In this document: positions 1 to 7,973 of the stretch, one piece after another
Position numbering within the stretch: the first letter of the stretch is position 1
Layout of the letters: the number at the start of each line of letters is the position of its first letter
Assembly (NCBI RefSeq): GCF_009725985.1
Contig: NZ_RCNR01000006.1
Location: 121,986-185,985 of the forward strand
DNA: 64,000 nt
Direction: 5' to 3'
Source: Zobellia amurskyensis
Lineage (GTDB): Bacteria; Bacteroidota; Bacteroidia; Flavobacteriales; Flavobacteriaceae
The notes under the pieces: model-generated
What the model saw: only the letters and a program-made list of their open reading frames with translations
Told to the model about the DNA's origin: nothing
Databases searched by the model: none
Position numbers and translations under genes: made by a program

Positions 1-32
1 CAGCCTTTTAAACTGGTTTCCGTTATTTTCAT
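1..32 (-). CDS. rmlC: dTDP-4-dehydrorhamnose 3,5-epimerase, 5' end only
   Basis: The window edge cuts this gene after its first ten codons, which read MKITETSLKG followed by an incomplete codon. This is the usual opening of RmlC epimerases. The start lies 18 nt after the rmlA stop on the same strand, which is the expected order of the dTDP-rhamnose genes. Only the N-terminus is visible, so the call rests on that short match plus gene order. Confidence 0.7.
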   Translation of the reverse strand, partial: MKITETSLKG

Positions 33-50
33 GCTATTGTTTTCAGCAAT

Positions 51-905
51 TTATAGCTCTAATAAATAGTTTCCGTAACCACTTTTAACAAGAGGTTTGG
101 CGAGTTTGTGTAATTGTTCTCTAGAAATATACCCCATGGTATATGCTACTTCTTCAATAGAGCCTACTTTTAGACCTTGACGCTCTTCAATGACCTCAAC
201 AAATTGTGATGCTTGCATTAAGGAGCTAAATGTACCCGTATCCAACCACGCAGTACCACGGTCTAGAATGCTTACAGTTAATTTTTTATCCTCTAGATAC
301 ACTTTGTTAATGTCAGTTATTTCAAGTTCCCCTCTTGAACTTGGCTTAATTTTTTTTGCAATTTCCACTACTTGGTTATCATAAAAATAGATACCAGGAA
401 CCGCATAATTAGATTTTGGCTTATCTGGTTTTTCCTCAATTGAAATTGCCTTACCATTTTCATCAAACTCAACAACCCCATATCGTTTTGGGTCCTGTAC
501 GTGATACCCATAAATAATTCCACCGTCAGGGTCGTTATTGGCTTGAAGCAATTTTGCCAGACCAGACCCATAAAATATATTATCGCCCAAGATAAGAGCA
601 ACTTTATCTTTTCCGATAAAATTTTCTCCAATTATAAAGGCTTCGGCCAATCCGTTCGGGTTCTCTTGTACCGCATATTGAAAATTACAGCCCAACTGAC
701 TGCCATCTCCCAACAGCTTTTTGAAAAGCGGAATGTCTTGCGGTGTGGTAATAATTAGTATTTCTTGGATACCAGCGGATAGAAGCGTAGCCAACGGGTA
801 GTAAATCATCGGTTTATCATAAATAGGCATTAATTGCTTGCTAACAGCCAAAGTAAGTGGATGTAAGCGAGTTCCTGAGCCTCCAGCTAAGATGATTCCT
901 TTCAT
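51..905 (-). CDS. rmlA: Glucose-1-phosphate thymidylyltransferase
   Basis: The enzyme joins dTTP and glucose-1-phosphate to give dTDP-glucose, the first step of dTDP-L-rhamnose synthesis for surface polysaccharide. The 284-aa protein is full length for short-form RmlA. It has the nucleotide-binding signature GGSGTR at residues 8-13, the GDNIFYG metal/sugar-site segment near residue 110, an EKP segment near 160 and WLDTGT near 222. The start is only 4 nt after the rmlB stop and the stop is 18 nt before rmlC, so rmlB, rmlA and rmlC are almost certainly one transcript. Confidence 0.96.
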   Translation of the reverse strand: MKGIILAGGSGTRLHPLTLAVSKQLMPIYDKPMIYYPLATLLSAGIQEILIITTPQDIPLFKKLLGDGSQLGCNFQYAVQENPNGLAEAFIIGENFIGKDKVALILGDNIFYGSGLAKLLQANNDPDGGIIYGYHVQDPKRYGVVEFDENGKAISIEEKPDKPKSNYAVPGIYFYDNQVVEIAKKIKPSSRGELEITDINKVYLEDKKLTVSILDRGTAWLDTGTFSSLMQASQFVEVIEERQGLKVGSIEEVAYTMGYISREQLHKLAKPLVKSGYGNYLLEL

Positions 906-909
906 ATTT

Positions 910-1932
910 TTAACTCTTCTGATATTTACTAAGATACCATGAAACGGTTTTTTTCAATCCCGCATCGAAATTGAACTGTGGTTCCCACCCCAATTCAGTT
1001 TTTATTTTACGTGCATCTATGGCGTATCTAAAATCATGTCCCAAACGGTCTTTTACAAATGTAATTTGTTCGCCATAACTACCATTTTCTTTAGGATGGA
1101 CCTGATCTAAAATGGCACATATTGCCTTAGCAATTGAAATATTATTATGCTCATTATCCCCACCTATAACATAGGTTTCGCCCACTTCTCCTTTACTAAA
1201 TGCAGCATCTATGCCTGTACAATGGTCAAGGACATATAACCAATCCCTAACATTCTTTCCATCACCATAAATAGGAATATCTTCACCTGCGAGTGCCTTC
1301 CTAATAATAGTGGGAATAAGCTTCTCATCATGTTGCTTAGGACCGTAGTTATTGGAGCAATTGCTAGTAACTACATTCAAGCCATAGGTATGGAAACAAC
1401 TTCTCACTAAAAAATCAGAAGCTGCTTTGGAGGCACTATATGGACTGTTAGGCGCATAAGCTGTGTCTTCATCAAAGAAACCCGATTCCCCTAAACTGCC
1501 GTATACCTCATCCGTAGAAATATGATGAAAGCGAGATGATTCAAATTGTTTTTTAGGGTTATTTGCTGAATTGAACCAATGCTTTCTTGCTGCTTCCAAC
1601 AATGTAAAGGTTCCATTTATATTGGTTTTGATAAAAGCCTCAGGGCCCTCAATTGAATTGTCTACATGAGATTCTGCCGCAAAGTGTATTACATCTGAAA
1701 TCTGATATTCAGCAAAAATAGATTGCACTAAACCTGCGTTGCAAATATCTCCTTGCACAAACTTATACCGTTTGTTATCTTTAATGTCCTCTAAATGCTG
1801 AAGATTGCCGGCATACGTGAGCTTGTCAAGATTCACCACAGAAACTTCTTGATGGTTTTCAAGAAAAAATGGTATAAAATTACTCCCTATAAAACCCGCT
1901 CCCCCTGTAATAAGAATTGTTCTATTAGACAT
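910..1932 (-). CDS. rmlB: dTDP-glucose 4,6-dehydratase
   Basis: This extended short-chain dehydrogenase converts dTDP-glucose to dTDP-4-keto-6-deoxyglucose, the second step of dTDP-rhamnose synthesis, in the cytoplasm. The 340-aa protein has the NAD-binding GGAGFIG at residues 10-16, a STDEVYG segment where RmlB enzymes carry their Thr-Asp-Glu catalytic residues, and the YxxxK pair in YSASK. Length is normal for the family. It sits 10 nt downstream of the Wzz-like gene and 4 nt upstream of rmlA, in operon spacing. Confidence 0.96.
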   Translation of the reverse strand: MSNRTILITGGAGFIGSNFIPFFLENHQEVSVVNLDKLTYAGNLQHLEDIKDNKRYKFVQGDICNAGLVQSIFAEYQISDVIHFAAESHVDNSIEGPEAFIKTNINGTFTLLEAARKHWFNSANNPKKQFESSRFHHISTDEVYGSLGESGFFDEDTAYAPNSPYSASKAASDFLVRSCFHTYGLNVVTSNCSNNYGPKQHDEKLIPTIIRKALAGEDIPIYGDGKNVRDWLYVLDHCTGIDAAFSKGEVGETYVIGGDNEHNNISIAKAICAILDQVHPKENGSYGEQITFVKDRLGHDFRYAIDARKIKTELGWEPQFNFDAGLKKTVSWYLSKYQKS

Positions 1933-1942
1933 GAAATATTTT

Positions 1943-2947
1943 CTATAGTTGTAATTCTTTGGCTTTCTTGTTTAAAAAGAGAATAAAAGATATGATGAAA
2001 AACAATACAACCAGTACCATAGGTATCAAGAAAAAAGTATTGTTAAAAAAAGGCTTTTTGAATACCTGGGTCTTACCCATATTAATGACACTCAAAATTT
2101 CGGTCTGTTCTGTAAGTTCCGATTTCTTCTCTTCAATTTCCTTTAAAAATCTATTCTTAAGCGTAAGTAAACTAGCTATGTTAAGAGCACTTTCATTCTC
2201 CATATAAACAGAACCTTGAGCTTTATCCGAACCGTCCCGCAAGAGCGTTTTCGTATAATTGTCTATGAGGTTATCAATCTGAGAAATAAGCAACGTGTTT
2301 TTGGTTATTCTTAGTTGAGCGTTTTCCCTTGAGGTATTCTTGACCCTATCATAATAAGAATTGTAGTTAATGTAATCCAGTAATTTTTCTGCAATCAAAT
2401 TACCTTTTCCCGCATCGATATAGGTAAATGTAATACGGTGTGCAATGATGCTTTTTTTGGTTAATTCCGATCGGACAATATCAACTACAAAGCTTTCTTC
2501 TTTAAAATCCTGAAGCAACTCTAAGTATCGTAATTCTTGTTCCGCTTCCTCTTTCGTTTCCTCTGGATCTTCTATAGGTTGAATTTCCATTCGAAACCCT
2601 TGTAAATCCTGGACAGAGAGACCTATTTTTTGAAAAAATGCAGTGTCTTGACTATATATGTTGGATTGAATCTCGTTAATAACATCATATACATAATCTG
2701 TGCTATCAAAATTAGGTCGTACAATCGCCTCTGTTTTCAACTTTTTATTAACGAACGAACTTAAAATAAAGCTAATGATTATACCTAGCGCAATGAGACC
2801 TATCAATATGAGTGCATTTTTCTTGAGGTACAAGAACACGCGTAAAAAAGCGATACCAATTCGATTAAACCCATTGGCAATCATCTTAAACAACTGCCCC
2901 AAGTCAATCTCATCTGAGGTGGAGGTGTTATTTGGTTTGTCTGACAT
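1943..2947 (-). CDS. Wzz/GumC-like chain-length determinant (polysaccharide co-polymerase) protein
   Basis: The 334-aa protein has the layout of a polysaccharide co-polymerase: a cytoplasmic N-terminus, one membrane segment at about residues 46-66, a large periplasmic, partly coiled-coil region rich in Glu and Lys, and a second membrane segment at about 302-324 followed by a short basic tail. Such proteins set the chain length of O-antigen or exopolysaccharide. No kinase domain is attached. It lies between the DUF6909-like gene (4 nt away) and rmlB (10 nt away), which ties it to polysaccharide assembly. The family is clear from topology and context; the polymer it controls is unknown. Confidence 0.75.
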   Translation of the reverse strand: MSDKPNNTSTSDEIDLGQLFKMIANGFNRIGIAFLRVFLYLKKNALILIGLIALGIIISFILSSFVNKKLKTEAIVRPNFDSTDYVYDVINEIQSNIYSQDTAFFQKIGLSVQDLQGFRMEIQPIEDPEETKEEAEQELRYLELLQDFKEESFVVDIVRSELTKKSIIAHRITFTYIDAGKGNLIAEKLLDYINYNSYYDRVKNTSRENAQLRITKNTLLISQIDNLIDNYTKTLLRDGSDKAQGSVYMENESALNIASLLTLKNRFLKEIEEKKSELTEQTEILSVINMGKTQVFKKPFFNNTFFLIPMVLVVLFFIISFILFLNKKAKELQL

Positions 2948-2951
2948 TAAA

Positions 2952-4637
2952 TTATGAATTAAAAATTTGTTCCAATATTTTTTCTGTAATGAGATAGGTT
3001 GGTTTAACCCCTGTTGTACCTAAACCTCCGGATGCCAATGTGCTTCCCGTTTCTAAGGGGTTGTCTGAGGCATAATAGGCGTAACGCACCTTTATATCCT
3101 CGCGAACACTCTTTCGTATCTTAGAGGCCGATTGTACTGCTTTTTGATAGTGCACGCCTTCCATCTCAAGACCAACAACGTTCCAAGTAGATTGGTGGAA
3201 AAATTTGAGTACATCTTTATTCTGTAATGACGTCCCTAACACGGTAATCATGGTTCCTTCAAAAACTTTAAGCCCATGACCCTTAAAATCCTCAGCGCAT
3301 AATTCATTTTTAAATGGATAATTATCTGCAGTACCTTCAAAAATATGTGCAGAAGGTATCATTAAGTCCCCTTTGCCTCCTTCTAGAATACCAGCTTTAC
3401 CCATAATAGAAATGGAAGCCACATCTAATAAAACAGAATCATCAGCCATCCCCTTATAAGGCTTAAGTAATTCGTCAATAGTTTCATAGGCTTGTTCACC
3501 AAAGGCATAGTCCATAACAAAGATTACGGGCTTTTCATCCTCATTTAAATTTTCGGGCAATTTATAACAACAAACGTCCGAACCCATTTTAGCGGTGTCA
3601 AACAATTGTACATCTATGTTTGTTCCTGAGAAGTCATCAATAGCGATCATCCCGTTCTTAATAGCAATTTTTGTTACTTTTGAACGAAGTTCTTCATTTA
3701 AAGATGAGCTTAACGCTTCGTATATCTTTAACGATTCTTTATCTGCAAACTCTTTTTTAAGTGCATTCTTGGCAAATAGCGAATTCATTACACTGTGCAT
3801 ATTGGCACTGATGATATGAATTGGACGGTGCAAAAGGTCATTTTTCTTTAAGACTTCCTTAATGGTATCTGCCCAACGCTCTCCATGAATGTGGTGCCCT
3901 AAGCGCTCTCGTAGCAAAGCACTAAATGTAATTGCCCTTTTATCACCAGTAATTTCTTCTTCTATCGCCAATTTACCTAGCCAATACACAATTTCCAAAA
4001 ACCGATCCGGATGCTCTTCAGTCGAAAACTGCTGATGCACCGCCATGATCTCAATAAAGGAGCGTCCTAAAATATTAGCGGTATGAATAACTGCTACTTC
4101 TCTTTCAGCAAGTGTCAGTTCTTCCTTTTTGACAGCTTCTTCCAGTTTTACCCAATCCCGAATTGTTCTGTTCGAATCCTCAATCAAAACCCTTTTACAA
4201 ATTTTTTCAGATTCGATAAACAAAAAAGTCAAATGTGTAAGAATATCATAAATATCCGATCGACCCCGTGTGATTTCAATGTTCATTTGCTCATCGTCTA
4301 TTCGATAGCAATTTCTTCGACGCTTTGGGGGAACAATTGGGTCAAAATGAGATTTTCCGTAACCTTCATCTGAAGTCAAATTGATGAAACGGCACTGCTC
4401 AATACCTTTTGGCAGACGCTCTAAAACATAGATTAATCCACTTAGCTCAGCCTTTTCTTCAGCTACCGAACCATAAATCTCCGGCCGTAACTGTAATAAA
4501 GCATTTTTTAAGGCCTCACCCGATACACCTGTCGGTTTGTAAAAACCGCGGTTAAATAGGTGTCGCATTGTTATATATAAGCGCTCAATAGCATTAGTAG
4601 ATTCTTGAGCACGAGTATTGGTGGTTGAATTTCCCAT
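2952..4637 (-). CDS. DUF6909-like conserved Bacteroidota protein with a phosphorylase-like C-terminal half
   Basis: I recognise this as a conserved flavobacterial protein of unknown function, probably DUF6909. It has no signal peptide or membrane segment, so it should be cytosolic. The first half (to about residue 300) is helical and charged. The second half is alpha/beta and holds a GLEMEG motif near residue 490, which resembles the Met-Glu-Gly nucleoside-site motif of nucleoside phosphorylases; that link is inference. I start it at the ATG at 4637, since the alternative two codons upstream is TTG. A TAATTTTG promoter box lies at 4652-4659. It is the first gene of the tight run leading to rmlC. 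Confidence 0.7.
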   Translation of the reverse strand: MGNSTTNTRAQESTNAIERLYITMRHLFNRGFYKPTGVSGEALKNALLQLRPEIYGSVAEEKAELSGLIYVLERLPKGIEQCRFINLTSDEGYGKSHFDPIVPPKRRRNCYRIDDEQMNIEITRGRSDIYDILTHLTFLFIESEKICKRVLIEDSNRTIRDWVKLEEAVKKEELTLAEREVAVIHTANILGRSFIEIMAVHQQFSTEEHPDRFLEIVYWLGKLAIEEEITGDKRAITFSALLRERLGHHIHGERWADTIKEVLKKNDLLHRPIHIISANMHSVMNSLFAKNALKKEFADKESLKIYEALSSSLNEELRSKVTKIAIKNGMIAIDDFSGTNIDVQLFDTAKMGSDVCCYKLPENLNEDEKPVIFVMDYAFGEQAYETIDELLKPYKGMADDSVLLDVASISIMGKAGILEGGKGDLMIPSAHIFEGTADNYPFKNELCAEDFKGHGLKVFEGTMITVLGTSLQNKDVLKFFHQSTWNVVGLEMEGVHYQKAVQSASKIRKSVREDIKVRYAYYASDNPLETGSTLASGGLGTTGVKPTYLITEKILEQIFNS

Positions 4638-4651
4638 AAACAAATTTCAAT

Positions 4652-4659
4652 CAAAATTA
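4652..4659 (-). promoter_or_regulatory. -7 promoter box (TAnnTTTG) for the polysaccharide operon
   Basis: On the minus strand this reads TAATTTTG, matching the Bacteroidota sigma-ABfr -7 consensus TAnnTTTG, 14 nt upstream of the ATG at 4637. It suggests a start site of its own for the DUF6909-Wzz-rmlBAC run. No good -33 TTTG is visible. Confidence 0.4.
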
Positions 4660-4789
4660 CGATAATTTTTTTGGCCTAGATGAAGAAAGGCATTGTTACC
4701 TTGAATGTTAATTTCGGCTTTTAAAATTTCTCCGTTTTAAGAATACAATAACCTTAGTAACCCCCTTGCATTATACTTATTGGTATTGT

Positions 4790-6286
4790 TTACTTCCTAA
4801 AAGCAGACAACCCATCAGCCACTTTCCGGTCATTGGCCAGTCTTTGTATTTTATTCTGTCCGCCTAATTTGCCTATAGATTTCATATAAGCATTGAAACC
4901 TCCTTCTTTTATACTAGTAACTTTCAAAGTCTGCAGAACCTTCCCTACTATCAAATCAAAATAATAACTGTTTTGTTTTTGCAGAGAATTATCTAAAATT
5001 TCTATGAACCTTGTCATTTCTGATGGTTCCTTTTCAAACTCTATTAGCCATTCGTGATAAGGTAGTTCATTACCTTCCGGTGTAATCTGCGGAGCTACCG
5101 TAAACTCATTTATACTAGCTCCGGTCTCTTTAACCGCCAATTGCATCGCTTCTTCAACCTCTTTAGCAATTACGTGTTCCCCAAAGGCAGAAATAAAATG
5201 CTTAATACGTCCGGAAACAATAATTTTATAAGGTTGCAAGGAAATAAACTGAACGGTATCTCCGAGATTATAAGCCCATAAACCAGCATCTGTAGAGATA
5301 ATCATTGCGTAGTTAACATTAAGCTCTACATCCTTTACCGTAATACGCTTTGGATTTTCCTCAAAGAACTCATCGGCTTTTACAAATTCATAAAAAATTC
5401 CCGAGTTCAATAAAAGGAGCATCCCTTTTTCTTTCTGTGAATCCTGGTACGCAAAGAAACCTTCACTAGCGGGAAATAATTCTATACTATCTACTTTTCT
5501 ACCAATTAGCCCTTCAAATTTTGCCCTATAAGGTTCGTAATTGACCCCTCCGTAAATAAATAGTTGAAAATTTCTAAACAGGTCACCAACCTTTTTTCCC
5601 GACTTGTTTTCTAGTTTTTCAAAATACATTTGCACCCAAGAAGGTATGCCCGCAATAACGGTCATATCTTCGTTCATGGTCTCGTCCACTATCGTATTTA
5701 CCTTGGTTTCCCAATCGTCAATACAATTGGTTTCCCAACTGGGCAGGCGGTTTTTTTGTAAATAATTGGGCACGTAGTGAGCCGATATCCCTGAAAGTCG
5801 ACCTAACTTAACTCCATTCTTCTCCGTCAACTCAGGACTTCCCTGTAAAAAAATCATTCTTCCGGTTACAAAATCGGCATTACCAGTTTCATCAATATAA
5901 TTTAAAATTGCATTTCGGGAGGCATTTACTTGATGCTTGATAGATGTATCCGTAATGGGAATATATTTTGCACCGGAAGTGGTTCCCGAAGTTTTAGCAA
6001 AATAAACGGGCTTGCCCGGCCAAAGAATATCTTCCTTTCCTGCCACAACTTCATCCACATAGGACTTTAAGGCTTCATAATCTCTAATTGGAACTTTCTT
6101 TACAAAGTCTTCGTGCGATTTAATTTTGCTAAAACTATGGTCCACACCAAATTTAGTGGCATTAGCCTTTTCAATTAATTGACGAAATACTTTCTCCTGA
6201 GTAACAATAGGATTGTCTCGCCATTTTGCCGTCTGCTTGGCAATACGTTTTGCGAATATCTTGGCTCCAAGTGATTTTATCGACAT
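4790..6286 (-). CDS. GH3 family (auxin-responsive promoter family) acyl-adenylating protein
   Basis: The 498-aa protein belongs to the GH3 branch of the ANL adenylating superfamily. Plant GH3 enzymes join hormones such as jasmonate or auxin to amino acids; bacterial members are uncharacterised, so the substrate here is unknown. The nucleotide-binding P-loop is visible as SGTTSGAKYIPI near residues 106-117, followed by typical family segments (FPASEGFF near 275, NLGDTVQF near 343, SGRIKHFISAFGEH near 360). It is full length with no signal peptide. It lies between an M23 peptidase gene (80 nt upstream) and the polysaccharide operon (about 150 nt downstream), all in one direction. Confidence 0.88.
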   Translation of the reverse strand: MSIKSLGAKIFAKRIAKQTAKWRDNPIVTQEKVFRQLIEKANATKFGVDHSFSKIKSHEDFVKKVPIRDYEALKSYVDEVVAGKEDILWPGKPVYFAKTSGTTSGAKYIPITDTSIKHQVNASRNAILNYIDETGNADFVTGRMIFLQGSPELTEKNGVKLGRLSGISAHYVPNYLQKNRLPSWETNCIDDWETKVNTIVDETMNEDMTVIAGIPSWVQMYFEKLENKSGKKVGDLFRNFQLFIYGGVNYEPYRAKFEGLIGRKVDSIELFPASEGFFAYQDSQKEKGMLLLLNSGIFYEFVKADEFFEENPKRITVKDVELNVNYAMIISTDAGLWAYNLGDTVQFISLQPYKIIVSGRIKHFISAFGEHVIAKEVEEAMQLAVKETGASINEFTVAPQITPEGNELPYHEWLIEFEKEPSEMTRFIEILDNSLQKQNSYYFDLIVGKVLQTLKVTSIKEGGFNAYMKSIGKLGGQNKIQRLANDRKVADGLSAFRK

Positions 6287-6366
6287 AAAAGAAATCTGGT
6301 ATCAGTTTTAAAGTACAAGTGAGGTTTTGTCTATTAGAAAATTATTTTGATCTAAAAAGTACGCTA

Positions 6367-7233
6367 CTAAAAGTCTATGTAGTCTAAGGGGTTTACGGAA
6401 TTACCGTTACTCCATAATTCAAAATGTAAATGAGGTCCTGTTGTAAATTCACCTGTGTTACCCACAGAGGCAATAACTTCACCGGCCCTAACAACCTCAC
6501 CCTGTTGTTTGTTTAAAGACCCATTGTGCTTGTACACGCTTAAAAGCCCGTCTTTATGCTCAAGAATGATTACGTAACCTGTATCTGCGGTCCATTCCGA
6601 AAAAATAACCGTACCATTAGCTACAGCCTTTATGGGCGTATCTTTAGGTGCAGTAACATCTACCGCGTAATGACGCTTTTCTGCATCATAATCGTTTGAT
6701 ATTTCGCCGCTTAAAGGAGGAAAAAGCTCAATTTCCGCTGCTGTGGCACTGCGTTCAAAAAGGTTGTATTTATCTTCCAAAGCCACTTCTGCCCTCAAAA
6801 GAGAATCTTCTTTTATAGGCGTTAAATCTATACTAGATGGGTCAATCTTAAACTGCTCGCGGAGCGAATCAAGATTTATCTCCTGAGAAGCTACATCTCC
6901 CCGTAAAACCATCCGGATGCTTTCCAAATACCTATTGGTATTATTTAAGGACGCAACCAAAGAATCTGTTTTATACGTAAGGTCTGTCGCTTGTTTTTTA
7001 AGTTTTGTACTTGAATATCCCGGAATGTATTCTCGTAATGGCGTAAAGGCAATTAACAACGTGGTAAGGGCAATGAGGCCAATGATACAAAGAGAGCCGG
7101 TAACGAAAACGTTAAGACGACTTAACTTAAAAGAGATTTTCTCTTCAAACGTAGATTCATTGAGAATAACCAAACGGTACTTATGAAGCAGCTTGCGTTT
7201 AATTTCTTTTCTCTTTTTGACTTTTTTGGCCAT
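6367..7233 (-). CDS. M23 family metallopeptidase (LytM-type), membrane-anchored
   Basis: The predicted role is cleavage of peptidoglycan cross-bridges or activation of cell-wall hydrolases in the periplasm. The 288-aa protein has a strongly basic cytoplasmic N-terminus (Lys/Arg in about half of the first 20 residues), one membrane segment near residues 43-65, a coiled-coil stretch around 75-150, and a C-terminal LytM domain. The zinc ligands are visible: HYAVD near 188-192 and HLHFE near 269-273. The gene ends in NPLDYIDF, typical of flavobacterial homologues. A TATATTTG box ends only four bases before the ATG, so the mRNA may be leaderless. Confidence 0.92.
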   Translation of the reverse strand: MAKKVKKRKEIKRKLLHKYRLVILNESTFEEKISFKLSRLNVFVTGSLCIIGLIALTTLLIAFTPLREYIPGYSSTKLKKQATDLTYKTDSLVASLNNTNRYLESIRMVLRGDVASQEINLDSLREQFKIDPSSIDLTPIKEDSLLRAEVALEDKYNLFERSATAAEIELFPPLSGEISNDYDAEKRHYAVDVTAPKDTPIKAVANGTVIFSEWTADTGYVIILEHKDGLLSVYKHNGSLNKQQGEVVRAGEVIASVGNTGEFTTGPHLHFELWSNGNSVNPLDYIDF

Positions 7234-7237
7234 AGAG

Positions 7238-7245
7238 CAAATATA
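7238..7245 (-). promoter_or_regulatory. -7 box TATATTTG four bases before the M23 start codon
   Basis: The minus strand reads TATATTTG then CTCT then ATG. This fits TAnnTTTG. The transcription start would fall at or next to the A of the ATG. No -33 TTTG is obvious at 19-20 nt. Confidence 0.45.
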
Positions 7246-7399
7246 AAGGATGGAATCGGATTCTTATACTGTTGTTCTAAATTAATGATTCTTGTAAATA
7301 CCACTGCATTGCAATCGCAACATTTAAGAAAACCTGCCAAAATCTGTTAAAATAATCTGCTTGCCTCTACATTTAGAGTTAACCGAGTTACTTTTTTAG

Positions 7400-7407
7400 T
7401 ATCTTTG
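7400..7407 (+). promoter_or_regulatory. -7 promoter box TATCTTTG for tatA
   Basis: TATCTTTG matches the Bacteroidota -7 element, 22 nt upstream of the tatA ATG. The -33 region is poor. It lies in the divergent spacer shared with the M23 peptidase gene. Confidence 0.5.
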
Positions 7408-7429
7408 AGTCTGTTTTAAAAACGAAAAT

Positions 7430-7612
7430 ATGACAACTTTACAAATATTTTTAGCGATAGGGCCATGGCAAATAGGGATTGTCGTTTTAGTAGTTCTTTT
7501 ATTGTTCGGAGGAAAAAAGATTCCTGAATTAATGCGTGGGCTTGGTAGTGGCATAAAAGAATTCAAAGATGCTTCTAAAGAAGATGAGACGCTAGAAGAG
7601 AAAAAAGAATAG
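7430..7612 (+). CDS. tatA: Sec-independent protein translocase subunit TatA/TatE
   Basis: TatA forms the pore of the twin-arginine system that exports folded proteins through the inner membrane. The 60-aa protein has the standard form: a short N-terminal membrane helix around residues 10-25 beginning IGPWQIG, the [14 protein letters not shown] hinge and amphipathic helix (residues about 25-40), and a charged tail rich in Glu and Lys. It is a single-gene unit: a TATCTTTG box upstream, a hairpin terminator just after it, and no tatC nearby. Confidence 0.93.
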   Translation: MTTLQIFLAIGPWQIGIVVLVVLLLFGGKKIPELMRGLGSGIKEFKDASKEDETLEEKKE

Positions 7613-7640
7613 CCTTACCCGCAATTCTAAATATATACTA

Positions 7641-7675
7641 AACCTTTGATTTACTTCAAGGGTTTTTTGTTTTTA
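7641..7675 (+). terminator. Rho-independent terminator after tatA
   Basis: A nine-base stem, AACCTTTGA pairing with TCAAGGGTT (one G-T wobble), is followed by a T-rich run. Confidence 0.8.
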
Positions 7676-7973
7676 AAATTTATACCAATTGGTATTATTT
7701 GTTTATCGAGCGTATCCTACACCTCATATTTGGGCATTTTCACAACTTTCCTTTATTTAACCTGCTTACATCATCATACAAGGCATTCACTTTCATAAAC
7801 AGGCATTTCACAACAAAAAAGATTAGATACAAAACCTTCGCCCGAAATTTACGTTATCAAAAGAATACTATTAAGGTAAAACACCCAAATCTTTTGCCTT
7901 GGTGCCTGTAGAATTCTATAAAAACCACTAGCCAAATTTTAAAATCTCTGGATTTTTTCAAACACCCCAAATC
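7676..7973 (+). other. Intergenic stretch upstream of the PorE-like gene
   Basis: About 300 bp without a convincing gene. It holds a 12-base palindrome TACCAATTGGTA at about 7682-7693. A TTG-started 70-codon frame at 7699-7911 shows no family resemblance or start signals and I do not call it. The promoter of the next gene probably lies here but I could not place it. Confidence 0.5.

Noticed and set aside
7699..7911. 70-codon plus-strand frame between tatA and the PorE-like gene
   Set aside because: It starts with TTG, has no promoter or ribosome site, and its composition (Phe/His/Lys/Thr-rich, no pattern) looks like translated AT-rich DNA.
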